This document shows, one piece after another, positions 1-6,139 of a stretch of 9,698 bases of DNA. Both the position numbers and the translations under genes were made by a program. The DNA comes from Phycisphaerales bacterium (GTDB lineage: Bacteria > Planctomycetota > Phycisphaerae > Phycisphaerales > SM1A02): assembly GCA_007127615.1 (NCBI GenBank), contig SKZB01000250.1, forward strand, positions 1 to 9,698, in the 5' to 3' direction. The notes under the pieces are model-generated. The model saw only the letters and a program-made list of their open reading frames with translations, was not told where the DNA came from and made no database searches. Positions within the stretch are counted from its first letter, which is position 1, and each line of letters begins with the position of its first letter.

Positions 1-30
1 GAGGAGCGCGACCTTCCGCTCAGCGCGTGA
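1..30 (+). CDS. C-terminal tail of a probable DUF433 antitoxin (5' end outside window)
   Basis: Frame 1 reads EERDLPLSA and stops at TGA 28-30, which overlaps the ATG of the next gene by one base (TGATG). DUF433 antitoxin genes usually sit directly upstream of DUF5615 toxin genes in this tight arrangement, and their products often end in a short acidic-then-hydrophobic tail of this sort. Only nine residues are visible, so the family call rests mainly on the neighbour and the overlap. An unrelated upstream gene is possible. Confidence 0.4.
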   Translation, partial: EERDLPLSA

Positions 31-399
31 TGAAGATTCTCATTGACATGAACCTGTCGCCGAAATGGTGCGAAATCTTCGAACGCGAGGGCTGGCAGGC
101 AACGCACTGGTCTGCGGTCGGATCGCACAACGCGACCGACCGAGACATCATGAGAATGGGCGACGACTCGTCAGCATGTCGTCTTTACGCACGATCTTGA
201 TTTTGGCGCGATGCTGGCTGCGACACAGGCCGTCAGTCCGAGCGTCATTCAGGTTCGTACGCGCGATGCACTACCCGACCGGCTTGGATCAATGATGATT
301 GAGGTAATGCGAGAACACGCTGATGCTCTGTGCGAGGGCGCTTTGATCATTGTCGATGAGGCGCGATCTCGGATTCGGATCCTGCCGCTCGGTGATTGA
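30..399 (+). pseudogene. DUF5615 PIN-like toxin, broken by a 1-base frameshift
   Basis: Two frames together spell one complete DUF5615-family protein, the PIN-like (Mut7-C related) putative RNase toxin partner of DUF433. The first frame (ATG 30) gives MKILIDMNLSPKWCEIF...ATDRDIMR with the acidic DMN metal-site motif. The second gives RQHVVFTHDLDFGAMLA...SVIQVRTRD...ALIIVDEARSRIRILPL up to TGA 397-399. Removing one A of the AA at 155-156 joins them as IMRWATTRQHVVFTHDLDFG, a normal 122-aa family member. As read, translation shifts and ends at TGA 198-200 after 56 residues, losing the THDLDFG motif. It could be a real inactivating mutation or a base-calling error. The rest of the protein shows no other damage, which fits a recent event or an error. 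The 1-base overlap with the upstream antitoxin tail implies one operon. Confidence 0.8.
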
Positions 400-688
400 C
401 TGGCAGTGGGCCAGCGGGCGGTGCTCACCAAAGCATAACCATCCATTCGGATCAATTTGTCGCCCAGTTGCACGGAAACTTTTGTGTGACAGCCACTTGA
501 AGCCATTCGGACCCCTTCCGCCCCGAACACCGATTTCCGGGTCAGTTTCGCCGTCGGGAAGGATTCTCCGGCGACCCGTCTTGACAAGTCGGGCTGGAAC
601 CGTTCCAGTCCCCGCCCTACCCTGCCGCAGACCGGGTGGGTGGATTGTTTCATCCCCGGGTGGAAATCAACCGATACGCCGAGAGCGC
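400..688 (+). other. Intergenic region upstream of topA
   Basis: This 289-bp stretch holds no convincing gene. The topA frame stays open back to 350, but the translation is compositionally odd (Pro/Arg/Ser-rich) and resembles nothing recognisable. It contains a 9-bp direct repeat CCATTCGGA at 443-451 and 503-511, exactly 60 bp apart. It also holds a TTGACA hexamer at 581-586, a 15-bp palindrome at 594-608 (listed separately), and an imperfect inverted repeat TTTCATCCC/GGGTGGAAA at 648-656/658-666 that could fold in the topA leader. Confidence 0.6.
581..623 (+). promoter_or_regulatory. Possible topA promoter/operator: TTGACA plus perfect palindrome
   Basis: TTGACA (581-586) is a consensus -35 hexamer. 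CTGGAAC-C-GTTCCAG (594-608) is a perfect 7-1-7 palindrome immediately downstream, where a repressor would block polymerase. The matching -10 is unclear: nothing good lies 16-18 bp from TTGACA, while TACCCT at 618-623 lies 17 bp from the weak box TGGAAC (595-600), which is itself part of the palindrome. Any resulting leader would be about 60 nt long. The regulator is unknown. Confidence 0.35.
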
Positions 689-3367
689 ATGGCCAAGAAA
701 AAGACCTCCAAGGCCCGTACGAGCAAGAAGAAGAAGAAAACCGCCGCCAAGGGCAGCCGGTCACGCTCATCCGCCGTCAACGCCGAAGGCAAGCACCTGG
801 TCATCGTCGAATCGCCCGCCAAGGCGAAGACGATCAACAAGTACCTCGGGCCGGATTACGTCGTGCAGGCCTCGGTGGGCCACGTCCGCGATCTTCCCTC
901 CAAAGCGCCGAAGGGGTCCAAGCAGCCCGTGCCGGGCGTCGATCTCGAAAACAACTTCGAGCCGAGCTACGAGATTCTCTCCGGCAAGAAGAAGGTTGTC
1001 GATGAGTTGAAGCGCGCCGCGAAGAAGGCCGCCGACGTCTGGTTCGCGACCGACCTTGACCGGGAGGGGGAGGCGATCGCGTGGCATCTGGCGCAGGAGA
1101 TGGGAATCACCCCCAAAGCGGCCAAGCGCGTCGTCTTCAACGCCATCACCAAGACGGAGATCGAAAAGGCGTTCAACGATCCCCATCCGATCGATGAAGA
1201 CCGCGTCAACGCCCAGCAGGCGCGGCGGATTCTCGATCGCATCGTCGGCTACCAGGTCTCGCCGCTGCTCTGGAAGAAGGTCGCCCGCGGCCTCTCCGCC
1301 GGCCGGGTGCAGTCCGTGGCGGTGCGCCTCGTCGTGGAACGCGAGCGGGAGATTCGCGCGTTCGTGCCGGATGAATACTGGCGCGTCAACGTCAAGCTGA
1401 GTATCGACCCGCAGCAGGCCACCAAGCTCGATACCGCGTGGCGGGCGTTCATCACCACCCTCGATGAACGCAAGCGGACGCCGACGATCAAAGCCCAGAA
1501 CGCCTGGCTGACCCAGCACGAATCGCTCCGGGCGGAACTCGTCGAGCTCGGCGGTGAGAAGTTCGAGCTCCGCACCGAGGCCGATGAGGCGCGCGACCTC
1601 TCCGGCGAAGTGAAAGATGTCGCCGACGCCGTCGGCCTGCGCGAGATCAGGATCACCTCCGAAGAGAATCCCAAGGGCAAGGGGCCGGCGCGAACGAGCC
1701 GTCACGTGGAAGCGGAGCTCGATCCGAACGCGCGGTACACGGTCAGGTCCATCGAGACCAAACGCACTTCGACCCGTCCTTCCGCGCCGTTCATCACCTC
1801 CACCCTGCAGATGGCGGCGTCGAGCATGCTCGGTTTTTCCAGCAACCGCACGATGCGCACCGCCCAGGCGCTCTACGAGGGCGTCAACATTCCCGGCGAA
1901 GGCCAGGTCGGCCTGATCACCTACATGCGGACCGACTCCACGCACCTTGCGCCGGAAGCGCTCAACGCGGCCCGGTCGCTCATCCGGAACGAGTACGGCG
2001 AAAAGTACCTGCCGGAGAAACCGAACTTCTTCGGCTCGACCAACAAGTCTGCCCAGGAAGCGCACGAGGCGATCCGCCCCGCGGATGCAACCTATACGCC
2101 CGACCGACTCCGATCGGCGTTGACCGAAGAGCAGTACAAGCTCTACCGGCTGATCTGGCAGCGATTCATCAGTTGTCAGATGAAACCCGCGCAGTGGGAT
2201 TCCACGACGGTGCTGTTCGAGCGCACCGATCGCCGGACCGGCGCGGTGCTGAAGTCCTCCGGCCGCGTGCTCGCCTTCGACGGTTTCTACCGCGCGACCG
2301 GCGTGCCCACCGCGAGCGATGAGCAGACCCTGCCCGAATTGAAGGAGAAGCAGGACGTCGCGCCGTTCGCCATCGAGCCGGAGCAGGTCTTCACCAGCCC
2401 CCCGCCCCGGTACTCCGAAGCATCGCTGGTCAAAATGCTGGAATCCGAAGGGATCGGGCGGCCCTCGACGTACGCCTCGATCATCCAGGTGATTCAGGAC
2501 CGGAAGTACGTCGAGCAGATCGATCGCCGCTTCCACGCAACGGATCTCGGAGAAGTCGTCACCGACAAACTCATCCAGGGTTTCCCCCGGCTGATGGACA
2601 TCGGCTACACGCGCAATATGGAGGAAGAGCTCGACAAGATCGCCGAGCACAACGCCGACTGGCGCGAGATGCTCGCGGAGTTCTACGGGCGGTTCACCGA
2701 ATCGCTCGACCACGCGATGGAGAACATGACCCACGCCAAGGCGGAGATCGAACCCGCGCCGTACCAGTGCCCGAAGTGCGGCAGCCGCACCGCGTACCGG
2801 TTCGGCAAGAACGGCCGGTTCCTCTCCTGCGGGGCGTATCCCGACTGCGATTACGCCGCGCCGATCGATCGCGAAGGCCGGCCGATGCTGCCGGAGCGGG
2901 TCAATATCAAATGCCCCGAGGACGGTTCCCAGATGATCCTGCGCACCGGGCGCTTCGGAAAGTTCCTGGCGTCGGCCAACTATCCGGACGTCAAGTTCGT
3001 TCTGAACCTCGACAAGAAGGGCAACCTCAAGCTGCCCGCCCCGCCGCCGTACACAACGGATCTGGAATGCGAAAAGTGCGGCGCTCCGCTCAACCTCCGC
3101 TCGGGCAAGCGCGGGCCGTGGCTCGGCTGCTCGAAGTTCCCCAAGTGTCGCGGCCGGATGGCCTGGTCGAAGCTGGAAGAAGAGCAGCAGCAGGAGCTGA
3201 CCGACGCGCTCGAAAGGCACGAGAAGGCCAACCCCCAGCCGACGATCACGACCATGGACGGTGAACCGATCAAGGAAGGGACGCCGATCAACGACCTGCT
3301 GATTCCGGGTGAGGTGCAGGCGCTGGAGATCCACCCGGACGCCGCTCCCCACACCGAAGCGGCGTGA
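689..3367 (+). CDS. topA: DNA topoisomerase I (type IA)
   Basis: This 892-aa enzyme relaxes negatively supercoiled DNA through a 5'-phosphotyrosine intermediate. A lysine/arginine-rich tail (residues 1-36) precedes the TOPRIM domain, with VIVESPAKA (Glu41) and the Mg-binding D122-L-D124-R-E126. The active site is GLITYMRTDST, with Tyr412 and Arg414, followed by SAQEAHEAIRP. The Tyr sits about 90 residues later than in E. coli because of the tail and a longer middle region, including LYEGVNIPGEGQVG. Three C-terminal zinc-ribbon repeats follow. The first (Cys694/697/714/720) and third (Cys794/797/814/820) are intact. The middle one keeps only Cys742, with D745, S762 and V768 at the other three sites. 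The start at MAKKKTSK is chosen because the family homology and typical basic tail begin there; upstream residues look non-coding. Only a weak GAGAG (681-685), three bases from the ATG, could act as ribosome site. Confidence 0.96.
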   Translation: MAKKKTSKARTSKKKKKTAAKGSRSRSSAVNAEGKHLVIVESPAKAKTINKYLGPDYVVQASVGHVRDLPSKAPKGSKQPVPGVDLENNFEPSYEILSGKKKVVDELKRAAKKAADVWFATDLDREGEAIAWHLAQEMGITPKAAKRVVFNAITKTEIEKAFNDPHPIDEDRVNAQQARRILDRIVGYQVSPLLWKKVARGLSAGRVQSVAVRLVVEREREIRAFVPDEYWRVNVKLSIDPQQATKLDTAWRAFITTLDERKRTPTIKAQNAWLTQHESLRAELVELGGEKFELRTEADEARDLSGEVKDVADAVGLREIRITSEENPKGKGPARTSRHVEAELDPNARYTVRSIETKRTSTRPSAPFITSTLQMAASSMLGFSSNRTMRTAQALYEGVNIPGEGQVGLITYMRTDSTHLAPEALNAARSLIRNEYGEKYLPEKPNFFGSTNKSAQEAHEAIRPADATYTPDRLRSALTEEQYKLYRLIWQRFISCQMKPAQWDSTTVLFERTDRRTGAVLKSSGRVLAFDGFYRATGVPTASDEQTLPELKEKQDVAPFAIEPEQVFTSPPPRYSEASLVKMLESEGIGRPSTYASIIQVIQDRKYVEQIDRRFHATDLGEVVTDKLIQGFPRLMDIGYTRNMEEELDKIAEHNADWREMLAEFYGRFTESLDHAMENMTHAKAEIEPAPYQCPKCGSRTAYRFGKNGRFLSCGAYPDCDYAAPIDREGRPMLPERVNIKCPEDGSQMILRTGRFGKFLASANYPDVKFVLNLDKKGNLKLPAPPPYTTDLECEKCGAPLNLRSGKRGPWLGCSKFPKCRGRMAWSKLEEEQQQELTDALERHEKANPQPTITTMDGEPIKEGTPINDLLIPGEVQALEIHPDAAPHTEAA

Positions 3368-3479
3368 GCGGCAGGAGGCACGGAGGCACGGAGGGTAGCT
3401 CGTCGCTTCGCCCCTCCGTCGCTTCGTCGCTTCGTCGCTTACCCTCACTCCATCACTCCCCCTGCCCCCTCCGTGCCTC
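3365..3479 (+). repeat. Composite intergenic repeat, copy 1 (GCACGGAG / CTTCGTCG units with inverted ends)
   Basis: The repeat starts at the topA stop with TGAGCGGCAG, the same ten bases that begin copy 2 after map. Two GGCACGGAG-type units follow (about 3377-3394). Then come CGTCGCTTCG (3401-3410) and CCCTCCGTC with two full CTTCGTCG units plus CTT (3422-3440). A perfect 13-bp inverted repeat pairs 3383-3395 (GAGGCACGGAGGG) with 3467-3479 (CCCTCCGTGCCTC). A nested one pairs 3391-3397 with 3440-3446. The structure could act as a transcription end for topA, but there is no T-run. The remaining gap (3480-3596) holds the TetR-gene leader. Confidence 0.75.
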
Positions 3480-3529
3480 TCTCCACCTCATTTTCCCGCC
3501 ATTCGCCCTCCCACCCGACCACCGGTTTG

Positions 3530-3585
3530 TATACACTATCCCGGCTCGGGAGAACTTTCCGAAATTGGAGTGCGATTCACAGGAG
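3530..3585 (+). promoter_or_regulatory. Leader of the TetR-family gene: AT-rich -10-like box and Shine-Dalgarno
   Basis: TATACACTAT (3530-3539) is the only AT-rich patch in this GC-rich gap and contains -10-like hexamers (TATACA, TACACT). No good -35 box is visible at 16-18 bp. AGGAG at 3581-3585 lies 11 bases from ATG 3597 and supports that start over the in-frame GTG at 3570, which would be inside the leader and lacks a ribosome site. Confidence 0.4.
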
Positions 3586-3596
3586 TAGCGCCACCG

Positions 3597-4244
3597 ATGG
3601 CACGCATGAGGGCGGCGGATCGCCGACGACAACTTCTCGAAGTCGCCGCCGAACTCTTCTCCGCGCGGGGTTACCGCGGCACGACGACCGCGGAGCTGGC
3701 CCGGGCGGCGGGGATCACCGAGCCGATCCTCTACCGGCACTTCAGGAACAAACTCGACCTGTTCGTCACCCTGATCGATGAGGTCGGCCGCGAGGTCACC
3801 CGGGGCTGGGAGGCGGCCCTGCGTCAGGCGAAGTCGCCCACCGACCGGCTCCGCGTACTGCTGGCGGGCAACCCGGCGACGCACGAGCGCGGCCGCAGCG
3901 TCTACCGCGTTATCTTCCAGGCGATGACCGAAGCGGAGAACGACCGCGAAATCGCCCGGCCGATCAAGAAGCACCTCGCCACCCTCCACGGGTTTCTGAA
4001 GGATGAACTGGCCGAGTTGCAGAAGGCCGGGGCCGTCCGCCGGGATGAACCCGCTCCCGCCCTGGCGTGGATGCTCATGCACGTGGCGATCGGGTACGGC
4101 CTGAGCTCACCGCTCAAGGTGCCCGGCCACGCCGCCGCGATGAACCGCAAGAGCATGCAGCGGCTGATCGAGGAGTTGGTCGCCCCGGTCGCGGGCCCGG
4201 ATGAACCTTCGCGCAGCAAGCCGGAAGAGAAGAAAAACGAGTGA
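3597..4244 (+). CDS. TetR/AcrR-family transcriptional regulator
   Basis: This 215-aa protein has a classic TetR N-terminal helix-turn-helix: RRRQLLEVAAELFSARGYRG, then TTTAELARAAGI, then TEPILYRHFRNKLDLFVTLI, spanning about residues 7-58. The ligand-binding half is helical and not recognisable beyond the fold; it includes FQAMTEAENDREIARPIKKHL and MLMHVAIGYGLSSPL. The C-terminus is a charged tail rich in Lys and Glu. TetR proteins are usually homodimeric repressors released by a small ligand. No divergent efflux pump or enzyme gene lies beside it, so its target is unknown. An in-frame ATG three codons further on (3606) is an alternative start. It converges on the STAS gene with only 28 bp between the stops. 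Confidence 0.9.
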   Translation: MARMRAADRRRQLLEVAAELFSARGYRGTTTAELARAAGITEPILYRHFRNKLDLFVTLIDEVGREVTRGWEAALRQAKSPTDRLRVLLAGNPATHERGRSVYRVIFQAMTEAENDREIARPIKKHLATLHGFLKDELAELQKAGAVRRDEPAPALAWMLMHVAIGYGLSSPLKVPGHAAAMNRKSMQRLIEELVAPVAGPDEPSRSKPEEKKNE

Positions 4245-4272
4245 AGCTTTCGCGGCCGGCCGATCGCGCGGA

Positions 4273-4665
4273 CTACTTCTTCTTTGCCAGTTCCTTTTCG
4301 AGCTTCTTCGGATCATCGATGATCGTGAAGAGGCGATCCATCTTCGTCATCTTCAGAACCGAGAGAATCTCCGGCGCGATCTTGTAAAGAATCAATCGCA
4401 TCTTGCGCCGCTTGAACTCGTTGTGCAATTCGATACACATACCGAGCCCGGTTGAGTTGAGGAAGGTCACATCGCCGAAGTGAAGCACCGTCACGCGGGG
4501 CGGGGCGGGCAGTTTCTCCAGATCATCCCGGATCGTCTGGGCGATGATCGGCGCCTCGCGCTGGCCGATGCTCGGCCCGACGAGTTTGACCATCAGCACG
4601 CCTTCGGCAAACTTGCTGCGGGCAAAGACGGATTCACCGGTACCGGTTGCGGACGAGTCGGACAT
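4273..4665 (-). CDS. STAS-domain anti-sigma-factor antagonist (SpoIIAA/RsbV-like)
   Basis: This 130-aa cytoplasmic protein is a single STAS domain. Beta strands VLMVKLVG and RVTVLHFGDVTFL lead into NSTGLGMCIELHNEF, the loop and helix that carry the phosphorylation site in SpoIIAA and RsbV. Ser71 and Thr72 align with the Ser-Thr of the RsbV DST motif, but the preceding acidic residue is Asn70. Such proteins, when unphosphorylated, bind an anti-sigma kinase and free a sigma factor (partner switching). No kinase or phosphatase partner lies in the window. It ends in a lysine-rich tail (KKLEKELAKKK). The start MSDSSATG is set by a perfect AGGAGG eight bases upstream. An upstream in-frame ATG at 4692 would lie at the predicted transcription start, ahead of the Shine-Dalgarno, and is less likely. 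A different STAS role (for example in a larger signalling complex) is possible. Confidence 0.88.
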   Translation of the reverse strand: MSDSSATGTGESVFARSKFAEGVLMVKLVGPSIGQREAPIIAQTIRDDLEKLPAPPRVTVLHFGDVTFLNSTGLGMCIELHNEFKRRKMRLILYKIAPEILSVLKMTKMDRLFTIIDDPKKLEKELAKKK

Positions 4666-4673
4666 GCGATCCC

Positions 4674-4679
4674 CCTCCT
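4674..4679 (-). promoter_or_regulatory. Shine-Dalgarno of the STAS gene
   Basis: On the minus strand this reads AGGAGG, eight bases before the ATG at 4665. It is the strongest ribosome site in the window and settles the start at 4665 rather than 4692. Confidence 0.85.
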
Positions 4680-4697
4680 GGGTGAGTGGCATTGAGC

Positions 4698-4726
4698 ATG
4701 ATACGGTATCGAATGGCGTTCGTCAT
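4698..4726 (-). promoter_or_regulatory. Sigma-70-type promoter of the STAS gene
   Basis: Minus strand: -35 ATGACG (4721-4726), 17-bp spacer, -10 TATCAT (4698-4703). Transcription should begin near 4691, giving a leader of about 26 nt that contains the AGGAGG. The box lies in the 106-bp space shared with the divergent hutI. Confidence 0.6.
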
Positions 4727-4771
4727 TGATCTTTCCCTCAACCGATGGTCATCACGGATACAGTACCCGAT

Positions 4772-6031
4772 ATGTTTTCCGCGCTGATTCACAATGCAAA
4801 GCTGATCACACTCGCCGGGCCGGAACTCGCCGGACCGAACGAACCACGCCGCGGCGACGCCCTGCGCACGCTGTCGTCAATCGATCGTGGGTACATCGCG
4901 GTCGACGATGACGGGCGAATCGCCCGGGTCGAAGCGGGCGATCCGCCCGGGGAAGTCCAGGCGCCGAAGGTCATCGACGCCCGGGGCCGGGTCGTTTTTC
5001 CGGCGTTCGTCGATTGTCACACCCATGCCTGCTGGGCCGGCGATCGGTACGATGAATTCGAGCAGCGGCTGGCCGGCGTGAGCTATCTCGATATTCTCAG
5101 ATCGGGCGGGGGGATCATGGCGACGGTGCGCGCGGTCCGCCACGCGAGTGAGGATGAACTGCTCGAGCTGCTCCGCATCCGTACCCGCCGCATGATCGCC
5201 CTCGGCACCGGCGCGTGCGAGATCAAGTCCGGCTACGGCCTGGACACCGACACCGAGCTCAAAATGCTGCGGGCCATCGATCGCCTCCGCCGGGAAAGTC
5301 CGCTCTTGATCTCGCCCACATTTCTGGGCGCGCACGCCATCGATCCCGATCAGTCGGATTTCGTCCACAGGACGATCAACGAAACGCTGCCCGCGGTCGC
5401 GCAGGCGTTTCCCGGCATCACCTGCGATGCGTACTGCGAGGAAAGCGCGTGGTCACTCGAAGAGACCCGCCGTCTGTTTGAGGCCGCGCGGGCCCACGAT
5501 CTTCCCTTGCGCGTTCACGCCGATCAATTCAACGCCCTCGGCATGACCGCGCTGGCGGTCGAGATGAATGCCGTCAGTGTCGATCATCTCGAAGCGACCG
5601 TTCCGAAGGACCTGGAGCTGCTGGCCCGCAGCAACACGTTCGGCGTCGCGCTGCCCTGCTCGGGTTTCCAGCTTGATGACCGGTACGCGCCGGCCCGGGC
5701 GTTTCTGGATGCCGGCGGCGCGCTGGCGATCGCCAGCAACTACAACCCGGGTTCCGCCCCCACGCCGTCACTGCCTTTTACGATCGCGCTCGCCTGCCGA
5801 AAACTGAAGCTGAGCGTCGCCGAAGCGCTCACCGCCACCACCCACAACGCGGCGTGCCTGCTGGGCATTCAGAACGAAGTGGGATCGATCCAGCCCGGCC
5901 GGCGGGCTAACCTGCAGATGTGGGACTTCACCGACGAGCGGGAACTGCCCTATGAATTCGCGACCCCCGGCCCGCTCTGGACGATGCTGAACGGCCGCAT
6001 CGTCCACGAACGCCGAGACCTTCCGGCATGA
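4772..6031 (+). CDS. hutI: Imidazolonepropionase
   Basis: This 419-aa amidohydrolase hydrolyses 4-imidazolone-5-propionate to N-formiminoglutamate, the third step of histidine degradation. The metal motif HTH (His83, His85) is followed by GVSYLDILRSGGGIMATVRA, EIKSGYGLDTDTELKML and FLGAHAI. LRVHADQFNALG (His249) and VSVDHLE come next, then the active-site loop ASNYNPGSAPTPS and the TATTHNAACLLG C-terminal region. These match the family along the whole length. In characterised enzymes the loop carries a metal-binding Asp (ATDFNPG or similar); here that position is Asn323 (codon AAC 5738-5740). I chose ATG 4772 because FSALIHNAKLIT is where family homology begins; ATG 4745 is an in-frame alternative. 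Neither has a Shine-Dalgarno, so the transcript may be leaderless. A TACAGT (4759-4764) sits at the right distance for that, but without a clear -35. No other hut gene is in the window. Confidence 0.93.
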   Translation: MFSALIHNAKLITLAGPELAGPNEPRRGDALRTLSSIDRGYIAVDDDGRIARVEAGDPPGEVQAPKVIDARGRVVFPAFVDCHTHACWAGDRYDEFEQRLAGVSYLDILRSGGGIMATVRAVRHASEDELLELLRIRTRRMIALGTGACEIKSGYGLDTDTELKMLRAIDRLRRESPLLISPTFLGAHAIDPDQSDFVHRTINETLPAVAQAFPGITCDAYCEESAWSLEETRRLFEAARAHDLPLRVHADQFNALGMTALAVEMNAVSVDHLEATVPKDLELLARSNTFGVALPCSGFQLDDRYAPARAFLDAGGALAIASNYNPGSAPTPSLPFTIALACRKLKLSVAEALTATTHNAACLLGIQNEVGSIQPGRRANLQMWDFTDERELPYEFATPGPLWTMLNGRIVHERRDLPA

Positions 6032-6105
6032 CACGCAACGTGTTCTCGGCTCTGGCTGGTGGCCGCACGGGAGCCGCCGCGGACGGCCTTCGGCAGAGCG
6101 CCCCG

Positions 6106-6133
6106 TTGACGAAGCGCAATCAGTCCCTACCAT
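6106..6133 (+). promoter_or_regulatory. Promoter of map, positioned for a leaderless transcript
   Basis: TTGACG (6106-6111), a 16-bp spacer and TACCAT (6128-6133) make a good sigma-70-type promoter. The usual start, about seven bases past the -10, falls at 6140, which is the A of the map ATG. There is no purine-rich ribosome site in the six bases between (CCTCCC). The rest of the hutI-map gap (6032-6105) shows no clear terminator. Confidence 0.6.
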
Positions 6134-6139
6134 CCTCCC

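Noticed and set aside
594..608. LexA box before topA
   Set aside because: The Gram-positive type LexA site needs GAAC-N4-GTTC; here the half-sites are one base apart.
350..688. Open reading frame extending topA by 113 codons upstream
   Set aside because: The extension overlaps the toxin gene, lacks family homology and has non-coding-like composition; TopA homology and its typical basic tail start at 689.
767..3448. 893-codon open frame on the minus strand across topA
   Set aside because: It is the antisense shadow of a high-GC gene; its Arg/Gly/Leu-rich product resembles no family, while the plus strand encodes a full topoisomerase.
4245..4272. Bidirectional terminator between the TetR and STAS genes
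   Set aside because: GCGGCCGGCCGATCGCGC is GC-rich and self-complementary, but only very short stems form and there is no T-run on either side.
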